From Clostridia bacterium (GTDB taxonomy: Bacteria; Bacillota; Clostridia; Oscillospirales; CAG-272), in assembly GCA_017958705.1 (NCBI GenBank), contig JAGDCE010000015.1, positions 1-14,212 on the forward strand: a stretch of 14,212 bases of DNA. The letters are read 5' to 3'. Position 1 is the first letter of the stretch. Each line of letters starts with the position of its first letter. A program made the position numbers and the translations under genes. The notes beneath the pieces are model-generated. The model worked only from the letters and a program-made list of their open reading frames with translations, had not been told where the DNA came from and did not search any database. Of the stretch, positions 6,934 through 14,212 are shown in pieces.

Positions 6934-7650
6934 ATGAATATCGCAATTGTAACGGGAGCGCTCGGAGGCATCGGGAGCGCCAGCGCGGACGCGCTGATAA
7001 AAGCCGGCTTTCACGTCGTAGGCATGGACGTTGCGGAAGCGGACGGCAGGGAGGGCTTCACGTATGTGAAAGGCGATTTGTCGTCGCCTGAAGACCGTCG
7101 TGAACTGATACGGACCGCGCTCGGACTCGGAAAGCTCCGCGCCCTCGTAAACGTCGCCGGAGTCGCGCCTAAGGTCAGGCGCGATCTGCTCGAGATGACA
7201 GAGGAAAGTTACGATTTCGTGATGGGCGTGAATACAAAAGGCACGCTGTTTCTGACGCAGGCGGCGGCAAAAGCAATGATAGAGCAGGGAGAGGGCGGAT
7301 ACATCGTCAATATCTCGTCATGCTCGGCTTATACGAGCTCGACGAGCCGCGGCGAATACTGCATTTCAAAAGCCGGAGTCTCGATGATAACGACGCTTTT
7401 CGCGGACCGGCTCGCCGGGGACGGCATAACCGTTAACGAGATCTGCCCCGGCATAATCGCCACCGGCATGACAGCGGCGGTAAAGGATAAATACGACGCG
7501 CTGATCGGCGGCGGGCTCGTGCCGCTCGGACGCTGGGGACAGCCGGAAGACGTTGCGAAAGCCGTGGTCGCGCTGTGCGACGGCACGTTCGGTTATACGA
7601 ACGGATGCTCGATCACGGTCGACGGCGGCATGCACATAAGAAAACTATGA
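6934..7650 (+). CDS. Short-chain dehydrogenase/reductase (SDR), classical type
   Basis: A 238-residue cytoplasmic NAD(P)(H)-dependent oxidoreductase. The cofactor motif TGALGGIG occupies 7-14, and D32 at the end of the second strand favours NAD(H). NVAG follows in the fourth strand. The catalytic residues are S129, Y142 and K146 (YCISK), and the C-terminal PGIIATGM and TVDGG segments are typical. Length is normal for classical SDRs such as KduD, BaiA or FabG relatives. It interconverts a secondary alcohol and ketone on a sugar, sugar acid or aglycone; the sequence does not say which. The ribosome binding site GGGAG (6922-6926) is seven bases from the ATG, and the stop overlaps the next start as ATGA, so it is probably translated together with the FAD protein. 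Confidence 0.9.
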   Translation: MNIAIVTGALGGIGSASADALIKAGFHVVGMDVAEADGREGFTYVKGDLSSPEDRRELIRTALGLGKLRALVNVAGVAPKVRRDLLEMTEESYDFVMGVNTKGTLFLTQAAAKAMIEQGEGGYIVNISSCSAYTSSTSRGEYCISKAGVSMITTLFADRLAGDGITVNEICPGIIATGMTAAVKDKYDALIGGGLVPLGRWGQPEDVAKAVVALCDGTFGYTNGCSITVDGGMHIRKL

Positions 7651-9428
7651 AAAGATACGACGCGCTTGTGATCGGCACCGGATGTGCCGGATATAACGCC
7701 GCGGACAGGCTTTATTCTCTCGGCGTGAAAAATATCGCGATAGTCACCGAGGGTAGGCTCTGCGGTACGTCGCGCAACACCGGAAGCGATAAACAGACGT
7801 ATTACAAACTGTCTTTGTGCGGAGGAGAGGGAGACAGCGTGCGCGAGCTCGCGTCCACGCTCTACGGCGGAGGCGGCGTTATGGGCGAGCACGCGCTGTG
7901 CGAGGCGGCGTATTCGACGCGCTGTTTCATGCGCCTGGTCGAGCTCGGCGTGCCGTTCCCGTCGAATGAATACGGCGAATACGCCGGATACAAAACCGAC
8001 CACGATCCGCGCACCCGCGCCACGTCCGCCGGGCCCTTGACGTCGAAATATATGACGGAAGCGCTCGAAAGATCGGTGCTTGAACACGGTATTGAGATCA
8101 TAGACGATACGCAGGTCATAAAGATCATAACGGAAGAAGGCGCCGTCCGCGGCGTCGCCTGCGTGTCCGTTTTGACAGGCGAGATTTCGGTCATCGGCTG
8201 CGGCAGCGTGATACTCTGCACGGGCGGCCCGGCGGGCATCTACAAAAACACCGTATATCCGCAGAGCCAGCACGGCTCGACGGGCCTTGCGATCGACGCG
8301 GGAGCGCTTTTGTCAAACATGGAGGAGTGGCAGTACGGCATCGCGAGCACGGATTTCCGCTGGAACCTCTCCGGCACGTATCAGCAGGTACTGCCGCGCT
8401 ATATCTCGGTTTCACCGGACGGGTCGGAGACGGAATTCCTGTACGACGCGCTCGGTAAGGATTCTCTCGGGCTGATATTCCTGAAAGGTTATCAATGGCC
8501 GTTCGATACCGGCAAAGCGGACGGATCGTCAAAGATCGATCTGCTCGTCGCACAGCAGATCAAAAACGGCCGCCGCGTGTATCTTGATTACACTAAGAAT
8601 CCGAAAGGGCTCGAGTCGGGCTTTTCGGCGCTGCCGTACGAGGCGTACTCGTATCTGCAGAAGTCGGGCGCGCTGTTCGGGACCCCGGTGCAGCGGCTGA
8701 AAAAGATGAACGAGGGCGCGATAGAACTCTACGCCGCCCACGGTATAGATCTGTACAAAGACCGCCTGCGCGCCGCCGTCTGCGCACAGCACTGCAACGG
8801 CGGGATCGCGGTCGACGAAAACTGGCAGACCCGCGTCAAAGGGCTTTACGCCGCCGGCGAGGCGGCGGGCACGTTCGGCGTTTACCGCCCGGGCGGAAGC
8901 GCCCTCAATTCAACGCAGGTGGGCAGTCTCCGCGCCGCGGAACACATAGCGGAACACGGATGCGAATCCGAAAACGAGCCGTATTACGAGCCGCCGCGGA
9001 TAAAATACGGGCAGTCGAATATCGAACTGATTTCGGCGGAGCTGAAAGCCGAAATGAGCCGCTGCGCGGATCACGACAGAAAGACGGAGCAGATGAAGCG
9101 CCTTCTCGAAAAGGTGAGCCGCCTGCTCGACGGATTCTTTGATCTGACGGTCATAAGCGGCAGAGAAGAGCTGCCCGCGCTTTTCAGACTTTACGACACG
9201 GCGCTGACACAGCGCGCCGTGCTGTCCGCGATGATCTGCTCCGCGGAGAAGATCGGCACGCACGGCTCGGCTTTCGTCGACGGAATGCCGAACGTACAGG
9301 ACGGCGTCAGAACGACGAGGACTCTGACGGACAGGGACTTTTCTTATATAGAACCCGTCTCCGCGATGCCTGATCCCGAGCTGTGGTTTGAAACGCTGCT
9401 CAAAAGACAAAAAGACAAAATGAAATAA
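7647..9428 (+). CDS. FAD-dependent oxidoreductase, fumarate reductase / L-aspartate oxidase type
   Basis: A 593-residue soluble flavoprotein. The dinucleotide-binding fold is at the N-terminus, GTGCAG (10-15) with E35 closing the second strand, followed by the CGTSRNTGSDKQ segment where this family contacts FAD. A GPLTSKYMTEAL stretch, a GSVILCTGGPAG strand and the C-terminal GLYAAGEAAGTFG ... GGSALNSTQVGSLRAAEHI signature place it with fumarate reductase, aspartate oxidase and AprA-like flavoproteins. Such proteins transfer hydride between FAD and a C-C bond beside a carboxylate or carbonyl. No haem-binding or transmembrane part is seen, so electrons must come from or go to a partner. The start is ATG 7647, overlapping the SDR stop by four bases; a longer in-frame start at 7575 lies inside the SDR gene and would prepend Arg/His-rich sequence ahead of the fold. 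It is the natural partner candidate for the OYE protein that lacks its own FAD domain. Substrate unknown. Confidence 0.85.
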   Translation: MKRYDALVIGTGCAGYNAADRLYSLGVKNIAIVTEGRLCGTSRNTGSDKQTYYKLSLCGGEGDSVRELASTLYGGGGVMGEHALCEAAYSTRCFMRLVELGVPFPSNEYGEYAGYKTDHDPRTRATSAGPLTSKYMTEALERSVLEHGIEIIDDTQVIKIITEEGAVRGVACVSVLTGEISVIGCGSVILCTGGPAGIYKNTVYPQSQHGSTGLAIDAGALLSNMEEWQYGIASTDFRWNLSGTYQQVLPRYISVSPDGSETEFLYDALGKDSLGLIFLKGYQWPFDTGKADGSSKIDLLVAQQIKNGRRVYLDYTKNPKGLESGFSALPYEAYSYLQKSGALFGTPVQRLKKMNEGAIELYAAHGIDLYKDRLRAAVCAQHCNGGIAVDENWQTRVKGLYAAGEAAGTFGVYRPGGSALNSTQVGSLRAAEHIAEHGCESENEPYYEPPRIKYGQSNIELISAELKAEMSRCADHDRKTEQMKRLLEKVSRLLDGFFDLTVISGREELPALFRLYDTALTQRAVLSAMICSAEKIGTHGSAFVDGMPNVQDGVRTTRTLTDRDFSYIEPVSAMPDPELWFETLLKRQKDKMK

Positions 9429-9439
9429 AGGAGGACGCC

Positions 9440-11251
9440 ATGCCGAAACCTATGCACGAACACGGCTTTTCAGCCGGGATGTGTCTGCCTTACAACGAAA
9501 TAAAACTGTTTTGCGACGTGGAAACGCCGGCTTTCGACGACGTGAAAATGAAGCAGGTCGTAACGGCCGCCGAGGGATATCTTTCGGTCGAGGTGCCGAT
9601 GTGTCCCGCCTCGCTTTATCACAGATTCGCGACAGACGGCAACCGCTCCGAATACGAAGCGGTGTATTTTAAGCGCCGCGACATGGCGATGAAGCTCGCG
9701 CTCGCCGAGGCGTACGAAAAGAAAGGGCGATTTACGGAAAAGCTCGTCGACGCCGTCTGGGCGATAATGGAGGAATCGAGCTGGACCGTTCCGGCGCATC
9801 TTGCAATGTACAGCCCGTCTCACGGAGATCTCGGACTGCCCGCGGTTTACAACGACGAGCGTCTTCACGCGATAGATCTGTTTTCGGCGGGCACCGCCGC
9901 GCTGCTCTCGATGGTTTATCTGTATTGCAAGGACATACTCGACGGCTACTGCACGGTGATATGCGAAAAACTGAAATATCTCGTTACCGAGCGGCAGATA
10001 AAGCCGTTCGTCAACTGCGTGTTCCACTGGATGGGACTGCTCGGCAACGCGGTAAACAACTGGAATCCGTGGGTATGCTCGAACATTCTGTTCACGGTCG
10101 CCGTCATGGCGGACGACGACAGAACGCTGCAGACCGTTGTCGGCAAGGCAGCGCAGTGTACCGACAGATATACCGCGGGCATGCCGGAAGACGGCGGATG
10201 CGACGAGGGCGCTAATTACTGGACCGTCGCCGGCGCCTCGTATTTCGACGTGCTCGAGATACTGTACGACATAACCGGCGGCAAATACGATATCTACGGC
10301 GATCAGTTTATTAAATCCATGTGCGAATACATCATGAAGATGTACATTCACGGACACAGATTCATAAATTTCGCCGACTGCCCGCCGTACGTCCGCCCGG
10401 ACGGAAGCCAGATCCGCCGCATGGGCGAAAAGTGCGGCAGCCCGACGCTTTGCCTGTTCGGTGACGGCATCGATTCGTTCGGCAGTCTGTATCTGAATTC
10501 AAACTGCATTTACCGCACTCTGCGCAGTCTGATCACGCCGCCTCATCCGGGAAAAAGCCTCGGCATGATGCGCACGTGGATCCCGTCGCTTAAGATCATG
10601 TGCGCAAGGCAGTATGAAGACACCGGAAAAGGCATGTTCGCAGCTATGAAAGGCGGTCACAACTCCGAAGGCCACAACCATATCGACGTCGGAAACGTCG
10701 TCGTGTTTTTCGACGGAGAGCCGGTCATGATCGACACCGGAGCGGGAACGTACAAAAAGCAGACGTTCTCCGCGGGCAGATACGAGCTGTGGTATATGCA
10801 GTCGGGCTACCATAACGTGACGGATATCGGCGGATATGAACAGCGCCCCGGCGTTCGCTTCCGCTCGAGCGACGAGAAATACGATGAGGCGACCGGGGGC
10901 GCCACGATGCAGCTGCGCGAAGCGTATCCGGAACAGGCAGGAGTCGTCTCGTACGTCCGAAAAACGGTGCTCGACGGCGGCGAAGTGAGGATAACGGACT
11001 CGTTCGAGCTCGACACCGAAAAAGAGATAGATATCCATTTCATCACCTGCGAAAAGCCGGTCGCCGTCCCGGACGGCATCAGTCTGCCGCACGGCCGTAT
11101 CATGAGCTTTGATAAAGGACTGCAGGCGGAGATCGAGGAATTCGAGGTCCGCGACGACGGCATAGAGCGAAACTGGCACAGTCCGGTGCTCTGGCGCATC
11201 CATCTGCGCGCCGTCGTAAAGAAAGCTTCATTTACGGTGAGGATAAGATGA
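9440..11251 (+). CDS. Heparinase II/III-like protein (polysaccharide lyase fold), no signal peptide
   Basis: A 603-residue protein whose first 370 residues look like the helical alpha/alpha toroid and whose remainder looks like the beta-sandwich of heparinase II/III and alginate-lyase-type enzymes. Candidate active-site regions are NNWNPW (206-211), the EGANYW loop with Y260, and GGHNSEGHNHID (405-416), where H407, H412 or H414 would match the family histidine; the following FDGEPVMIDTGAGTY is the family signature. These enzymes cleave uronate-containing chains by beta-elimination, leaving an unsaturated uronate, though some relatives are hydrolases or of unknown action. The N-terminus is not a signal peptide, so it should act on imported oligosaccharides in the cytoplasm. 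The ribosome binding site AGGAGG (9429-9434) lies five bases before the ATG and is the strongest inside the second gene block. The stop overlaps the next start as ATGA. Confidence 0.83.
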   Translation: MPKPMHEHGFSAGMCLPYNEIKLFCDVETPAFDDVKMKQVVTAAEGYLSVEVPMCPASLYHRFATDGNRSEYEAVYFKRRDMAMKLALAEAYEKKGRFTEKLVDAVWAIMEESSWTVPAHLAMYSPSHGDLGLPAVYNDERLHAIDLFSAGTAALLSMVYLYCKDILDGYCTVICEKLKYLVTERQIKPFVNCVFHWMGLLGNAVNNWNPWVCSNILFTVAVMADDDRTLQTVVGKAAQCTDRYTAGMPEDGGCDEGANYWTVAGASYFDVLEILYDITGGKYDIYGDQFIKSMCEYIMKMYIHGHRFINFADCPPYVRPDGSQIRRMGEKCGSPTLCLFGDGIDSFGSLYLNSNCIYRTLRSLITPPHPGKSLGMMRTWIPSLKIMCARQYEDTGKGMFAAMKGGHNSEGHNHIDVGNVVVFFDGEPVMIDTGAGTYKKQTFSAGRYELWYMQSGYHNVTDIGGYEQRPGVRFRSSDEKYDEATGGATMQLREAYPEQAGVVSYVRKTVLDGGEVRITDSFELDTEKEIDIHFITCEKPVAVPDGISLPHGRIMSFDKGLQAEIEEFEVRDDGIERNWHSPVLWRIHLRAVVKKASFTVRIR

Positions 11252-12186
11252 AAACTGTATTGACCGGCGGCGCCGCGCTGCGCCGCGTATATACCGACGA
11301 TACGATCGGAAAGATCGCGCGTCTCTCGGGCGAGGAGCCGGAGATCTGCGGCGATATCCGCCCCGATACCGAGGCGGTCTTCACGACTTGGGGAATGAGA
11401 TCGTACGACGCCGATCATATCCGGCGGAATTTTCCGGCGCTGAAATATATCTTCTACGGCGCCGGGACAGTGCAGAGCTTCGCGAGACCGTTTCTGCAGA
11501 GAGGCGTGCGCATCTTCTCGGCGTGGCAGGCGAACGGCGTCCCGGTCGCGGAGTTCACCGTTTCACAGATCATACTGTGCGGCAAAAGATATTTCGATAT
11601 CTTCACCGGCGTCAAAGGCACGCCGCGCGGCAACTACGGACTGAAGGTCGGGATCATCGGTCTCGGAACGATCGGACGGCTCGTGTGCCGGATGCTGTCG
11701 GAGTATAAACTCGACGTTTACGCCTACGATAAATTCCTGCCGGACGAGGAATTTGACCGACTCGGCGTGAAGCGCGCAAGGCTTGAGCAGATCTTTTCGG
11801 AGTGCGACGTGATCTCAAATCATCTCGCGAACAACGCGCAGACGCGCGGAATGCTCGACAGACGGCTGCTCTTTATGATGAAGCCGGACGCGTACTTCAT
11901 AAACACCGGGCGCGGAGCGCAGGTCGACCATCAGGCGCTTTACGACGTACTGTGTGATTCGCCTTACCGGACGGCGCTGCTCGACGTCACCGATCCCGAG
12001 CCGCTGCCGGAGGATCATCCGCTGAAGAAATGCGGCAACGCGATCGTCTCGCCGCATATCGCCGGCAGTCTCGGCGACGAGGTCGGACGAATGGGCGAGT
12101 ATATGTGCGAAGAATTCGGGCGGATCGTTTCGGGCGCCGAGCCTCTGTTTGAGGTTACCGAAGCGATGCTGGCGGTGATGGCATGA
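11248..12186 (+). CDS. D-2-hydroxyacid dehydrogenase
   Basis: A 312-residue cytoplasmic NAD-dependent dehydrogenase that interconverts a D-2-hydroxy acid and a 2-keto acid. The cofactor-binding domain carries GLGTIG (138-143), and D161 at the end of the second strand indicates NAD(H). The catalytic triad is visible: R222 in INTGRGAQVD, E251 in DVTDPEPLP, and H270 in SPHIAGS. The length is normal for the family. The N-terminal 100 residues are less conserved, as is usual for the substrate domain. It overlaps both neighbours by four bases, so its translation is coupled to the heparinase-like and TIM-barrel genes. In a uronate or sugar-acid pathway it could handle a 2-keto-aldonate or a shorter hydroxy acid; that is inference. 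Confidence 0.9.
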   Translation: MKTVLTGGAALRRVYTDDTIGKIARLSGEEPEICGDIRPDTEAVFTTWGMRSYDADHIRRNFPALKYIFYGAGTVQSFARPFLQRGVRIFSAWQANGVPVAEFTVSQIILCGKRYFDIFTGVKGTPRGNYGLKVGIIGLGTIGRLVCRMLSEYKLDVYAYDKFLPDEEFDRLGVKRARLEQIFSECDVISNHLANNAQTRGMLDRRLLFMMKPDAYFINTGRGAQVDHQALYDVLCDSPYRTALLDVTDPEPLPEDHPLKKCGNAIVSPHIAGSLGDEVGRMGEYMCEEFGRIVSGAEPLFEVTEAMLAVMA

Positions 12187-12905
12187 AGCGCGGGCTCGTG
12201 TCGATCACTTTCCGCCGGCTGTGCCGCGATGAGATCGCGCGGCACTGCCGCGCCGCGGAACTGGATTATATTGAATGGGGCGGCGACGTGCACGTCCCGG
12301 CGGGTGATCTCGAAGCGGCTGCGGACGCGGCGCGGTTATGCCGTGAATACGGCATAGAGCCGGCGGGATACGGCAGCTACTACAACGCCGCGGACGATTT
12401 TTGTAAGTTCGGCCCCGTGTTGTCGACCGCAGAAGCGCTCGGCGCCGGTTATATCCGCATCTGGGCGGGCAGGGGCAGAGAATACGATGAAGCGGCGGAA
12501 GAGAATATAGCGCGCGCCGTGCGCGAGGCGGCTGATAAAAATATCCGTGTGAGCCTCGAATGCCACAGGAAGACGATGACCGAGGATCCGCGGCTCGCCG
12601 TTCGGCTCGCGGCTGAAACGGGGTGCCTGCTTCATTTCCAGCCAAATCCCGATATCGGCTTTGAAGAAAACCTGCGCGCGCTTACGCTTTTTGCGCCTCA
12701 TCTGTGCGCCTGTCACGTTTTCGCGTGGGATCGCGGCGACGTGAGACTGCCGCTGTCTGCACAGGCACGGCAGTGGAGAGAATACGCGAAAACCGCGCCG
12801 GACGTGCCGTTTTTACTCGAATTCGTAAAAGACGACGACGTGAACAATCTTTATACCGACGCGGAAATGCTCGGACGTATACTTGAACCGGATCGCAGAC
12901 CGTGA
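12183..12905 (+). CDS. Sugar phosphate isomerase/epimerase-type TIM barrel
   Basis: A 240-residue protein of the xylose-isomerase-like/AP endonuclease 2 fold. Members isomerise or epimerise sugars, keto-sugars or inositols with a divalent metal. Candidate metal ligands follow the family order: E126 in VSLECH, the HFQPNPDIG segment, the histidine in ACHVFAWD, and the glutamate in FLLEFVKDD. The N-terminal KRGLVSITFR strand matches the usual first strand. At 240 residues it is a little shorter than most relatives (about 260-300) but shows no obvious break. The start ATG overlaps the previous stop as ATGA, with only weak purine-rich sequence upstream. It probably rearranges the sugar made or oxidised by its neighbours; the exact reaction cannot be read from the sequence. 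Confidence 0.83.
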   Translation: MKRGLVSITFRRLCRDEIARHCRAAELDYIEWGGDVHVPAGDLEAAADAARLCREYGIEPAGYGSYYNAADDFCKFGPVLSTAEALGAGYIRIWAGRGREYDEAAEENIARAVREAADKNIRVSLECHRKTMTEDPRLAVRLAAETGCLLHFQPNPDIGFEENLRALTLFAPHLCACHVFAWDRGDVRLPLSAQARQWREYAKTAPDVPFLLEFVKDDDVNNLYTDAEMLGRILEPDRRP

Positions 12906-12957
12906 AGGGTATGCGGGAGAAACTGCGATATGACCCCGGATAAGAGGGAGGTAAACG

Positions 12958-14212
12958 ATGAACAGATATTTAAGCGACGTTCTGCAAGGCCGTGAGGATA
13001 ATTACATGCTGCCGTTCTACTGGCAGCACGGCGATCATCACGGAAAAATACCGGAACAGATAGAGCGGATATACCAAAGCGGATGCCGCGCGCTCTGCGT
13101 CGAATCGCGCCCGCATAAGGATTTCTGCGGACCCGGCTGGTGGGCGGATATGGACGTTATCATATCCGAATGCGAGCGGCGCGGGATGAAGGTCTGGATC
13201 CTCGACGACGATCATTTTCCGACGGGACACGCCGCCGGAGCGGTGAAGGATCATCCGGATCTGCGGCCGTGGCAGCTGCTCGAGCGCCACGTCGACGTGA
13301 TGGGACCGGCAGATAACGCCATGCTTATCACGGAGCCGACGGGGAAGGATCATATCCTGCTCGGCGTTTTCGCGTATAAGAGAACGGGAGAGGGAGAAGC
13401 GTGCGAACCGGAGGCGATTTGTCTTACGGACGGTATCGACCGGGGATTTCTGCGGTTTTCTGTCCCGGCCGGATGTTACCGGGTGTTTTTCCTGTATAAA
13501 TCACGCCGCGGCACGTCGCACCCCGATTATGTCGACATGCTGCGCAAGCAGTCGGTCAAGCTGTTGATAGATACCGTGTATGAATCGCATTACGAGCACT
13601 ACGGCAGACATTTCGGTAAAACGATAGCCGGATTTTTCTCTGACGAGCCGTCGTTCGGCAATACGTGGGCGGGACAGCACAGCACGGATCACGGGATGTA
13701 CGACCGTCGCGTCGGAATGCCCGGGCTCGCACTGCCTTACAGCGATCTTGTGCCCGGGATGATGACGCAGGCTCTCGGAGTTGACGCGCTGCCGCTTTTG
13801 CCGGCGTTGTGGTTCGGCCTCGGCGAGTGGACCGGAGCTGTCCGTCACGCATATATGGACGCTGTGACGAAGCTTTACCGCGACTGCTTCACAAGACAGC
13901 TCGGCGACTGGTGCGAGGCGCACGGCGTCGAATACATAGGTCATATAATCGAGGATATGAACGCCCACGCGCGTCTCGGCTGCAGTGCCGGACACTATTT
14001 CCGGTCGCTCGACGGTCAGCATATGAGCGGTATTGACATAGTTTTGCATCAGATCATCCCCGGTATGTCCGGATATATACATACGTCAAGTACGTTCGGC
14101 AACACCGCCGATCCGGCGTTCTTCGATTACGTTCTCGCAAAACTCGGCTCGTCTTTCGCGCATATAGGAACTCAGATGAAAGGGCGAGCGATGTGCGAAG
14201 TATTCGGAGCCT
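12958..14212 (+). CDS. Large TIM-barrel glycoside hydrolase, N-terminal part (GH106-like), cut by window edge
   Basis: The reading frame stays open from ATG 12958 to the edge, giving 418 complete codons. GGAGG (12947-12951) lies six bases before the ATG. There is no signal peptide: the barrel begins almost at once with FYWQHGD, then CVESRPHKDF (from C47, with E49), WWADMD and VWILDDDHFPTGHAAG (from V79). Acidic catalytic candidates are E230 in FFSDEPSFG and E332 in GHIIEDMNAH. This pattern matches large Firmicute and Bacteroidetes proteins annotated as glycosyl hydrolases with some resemblance to GH106 alpha-L-rhamnosidases; the exact family is not certain. Cytoplasmic hydrolysis of an imported oligosaccharide or glycoside is inferred. 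The C-terminal domains lie outside the window. Confidence 0.78.
   Translation, partial: MNRYLSDVLQGREDNYMLPFYWQHGDHHGKIPEQIERIYQSGCRALCVESRPHKDFCGPGWWADMDVIISECERRGMKVWILDDDHFPTGHAAGAVKDHPDLRPWQLLERHVDVMGPADNAMLITEPTGKDHILLGVFAYKRTGEGEACEPEAICLTDGIDRGFLRFSVPAGCYRVFFLYKSRRGTSHPDYVDMLRKQSVKLLIDTVYESHYEHYGRHFGKTIAGFFSDEPSFGNTWAGQHSTDHGMYDRRVGMPGLALPYSDLVPGMMTQALGVDALPLLPALWFGLGEWTGAVRHAYMDAVTKLYRDCFTRQLGDWCEAHGVEYIGHIIEDMNAHARLGCSAGHYFRSLDGQHMSGIDIVLHQIIPGMSGYIHTSSTFGNTADPAFFDYVLAKLGSSFAHIGTQMKGRAMCEVFGA

Noticed and set aside
7575..7646. Longer start for the FAD protein
   Set aside because: The extra 24 residues are Arg/His-rich read-through of the SDR gene, and the FAD fold begins directly at the ATG at 7647.
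12911..12943. Ten-codon leader peptide (MREKLRYDPG) before the glycosidase gene
   Set aside because: It is open and ends just before the glycosidase ribosome binding site, but its own binding site is too close to the ATG and nothing suggests attenuation; chance is more likely.

Overview
The window is a GC-rich bacterial segment with ten collinear protein genes, all on the + strand, the last cut by the right edge. They are packed tightly, with 4-base ATGA overlaps or gaps of 1 to 52 bases. GC-rich codons are mixed with frequent ATA (Ile) and AGA (Arg). Together with the lipobox protein, the TTGACA/TATAAT promoter, the purine-rich ribosome binding sites and the arrays of short TAATGAAG repeats, this suggests an anaerobic, gut-type Firmicute (Clostridia, Oscillospirales-like). 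That placement is inference; no rRNA or marker gene is present.

Bases 1-403 hold no gene. They contain a hairpin, a strong terminator-like stem-loop (80-113) that probably ends a transcript from off the left edge, a patch of TAATGAAG/CTTCATTA repeats (129-308), a further inverted repeat (309-359), and an 11-base perfect inverted repeat at the outer ends (1-11 and 363-373). A consensus sigma-70/sigma-A promoter follows at 404-432, then a short leader with a small GC hairpin and a good ribosome binding site.

The first two genes look like cell-physiology genes. One is a CbxX/SpoVK-type AAA+ ATPase whose N-terminal half appears to be a second, decayed AAA+ domain. The other is a uridine-kinase-fold nucleoside kinase with a ThrRS-like N-terminal region. 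One base after the kinase stop begins a second block: a right-handed beta-helix lipoprotein, an Old Yellow Enzyme-type flavin oxidoreductase with a C-terminal cysteine cluster, a short-chain dehydrogenase, a fumarate-reductase/aspartate-oxidase-type FAD protein, a heparinase II/III-like protein, a D-2-hydroxyacid dehydrogenase, a sugar phosphate isomerase/epimerase-type TIM barrel, and the start of a large TIM-barrel glycoside hydrolase. No terminator or second promoter was recognised between the blocks.

The second block reads as a catabolic locus for a glycan or glycoside. The lipoprotein would act outside the cell. The lyase-like and glycosidase-like proteins have no visible signal peptide and would act in the cytoplasm on imported oligosaccharides. 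The unusual part is the number of redox enzymes: four dehydrogenase or reductase genes among eight. This suggests that oxidation or reduction of the sugar or aglycone is central to the pathway. No transporter, regulator, kinase/aldolase pair or GH88/GH105 gene lies in the window, so the substrate cannot be named.
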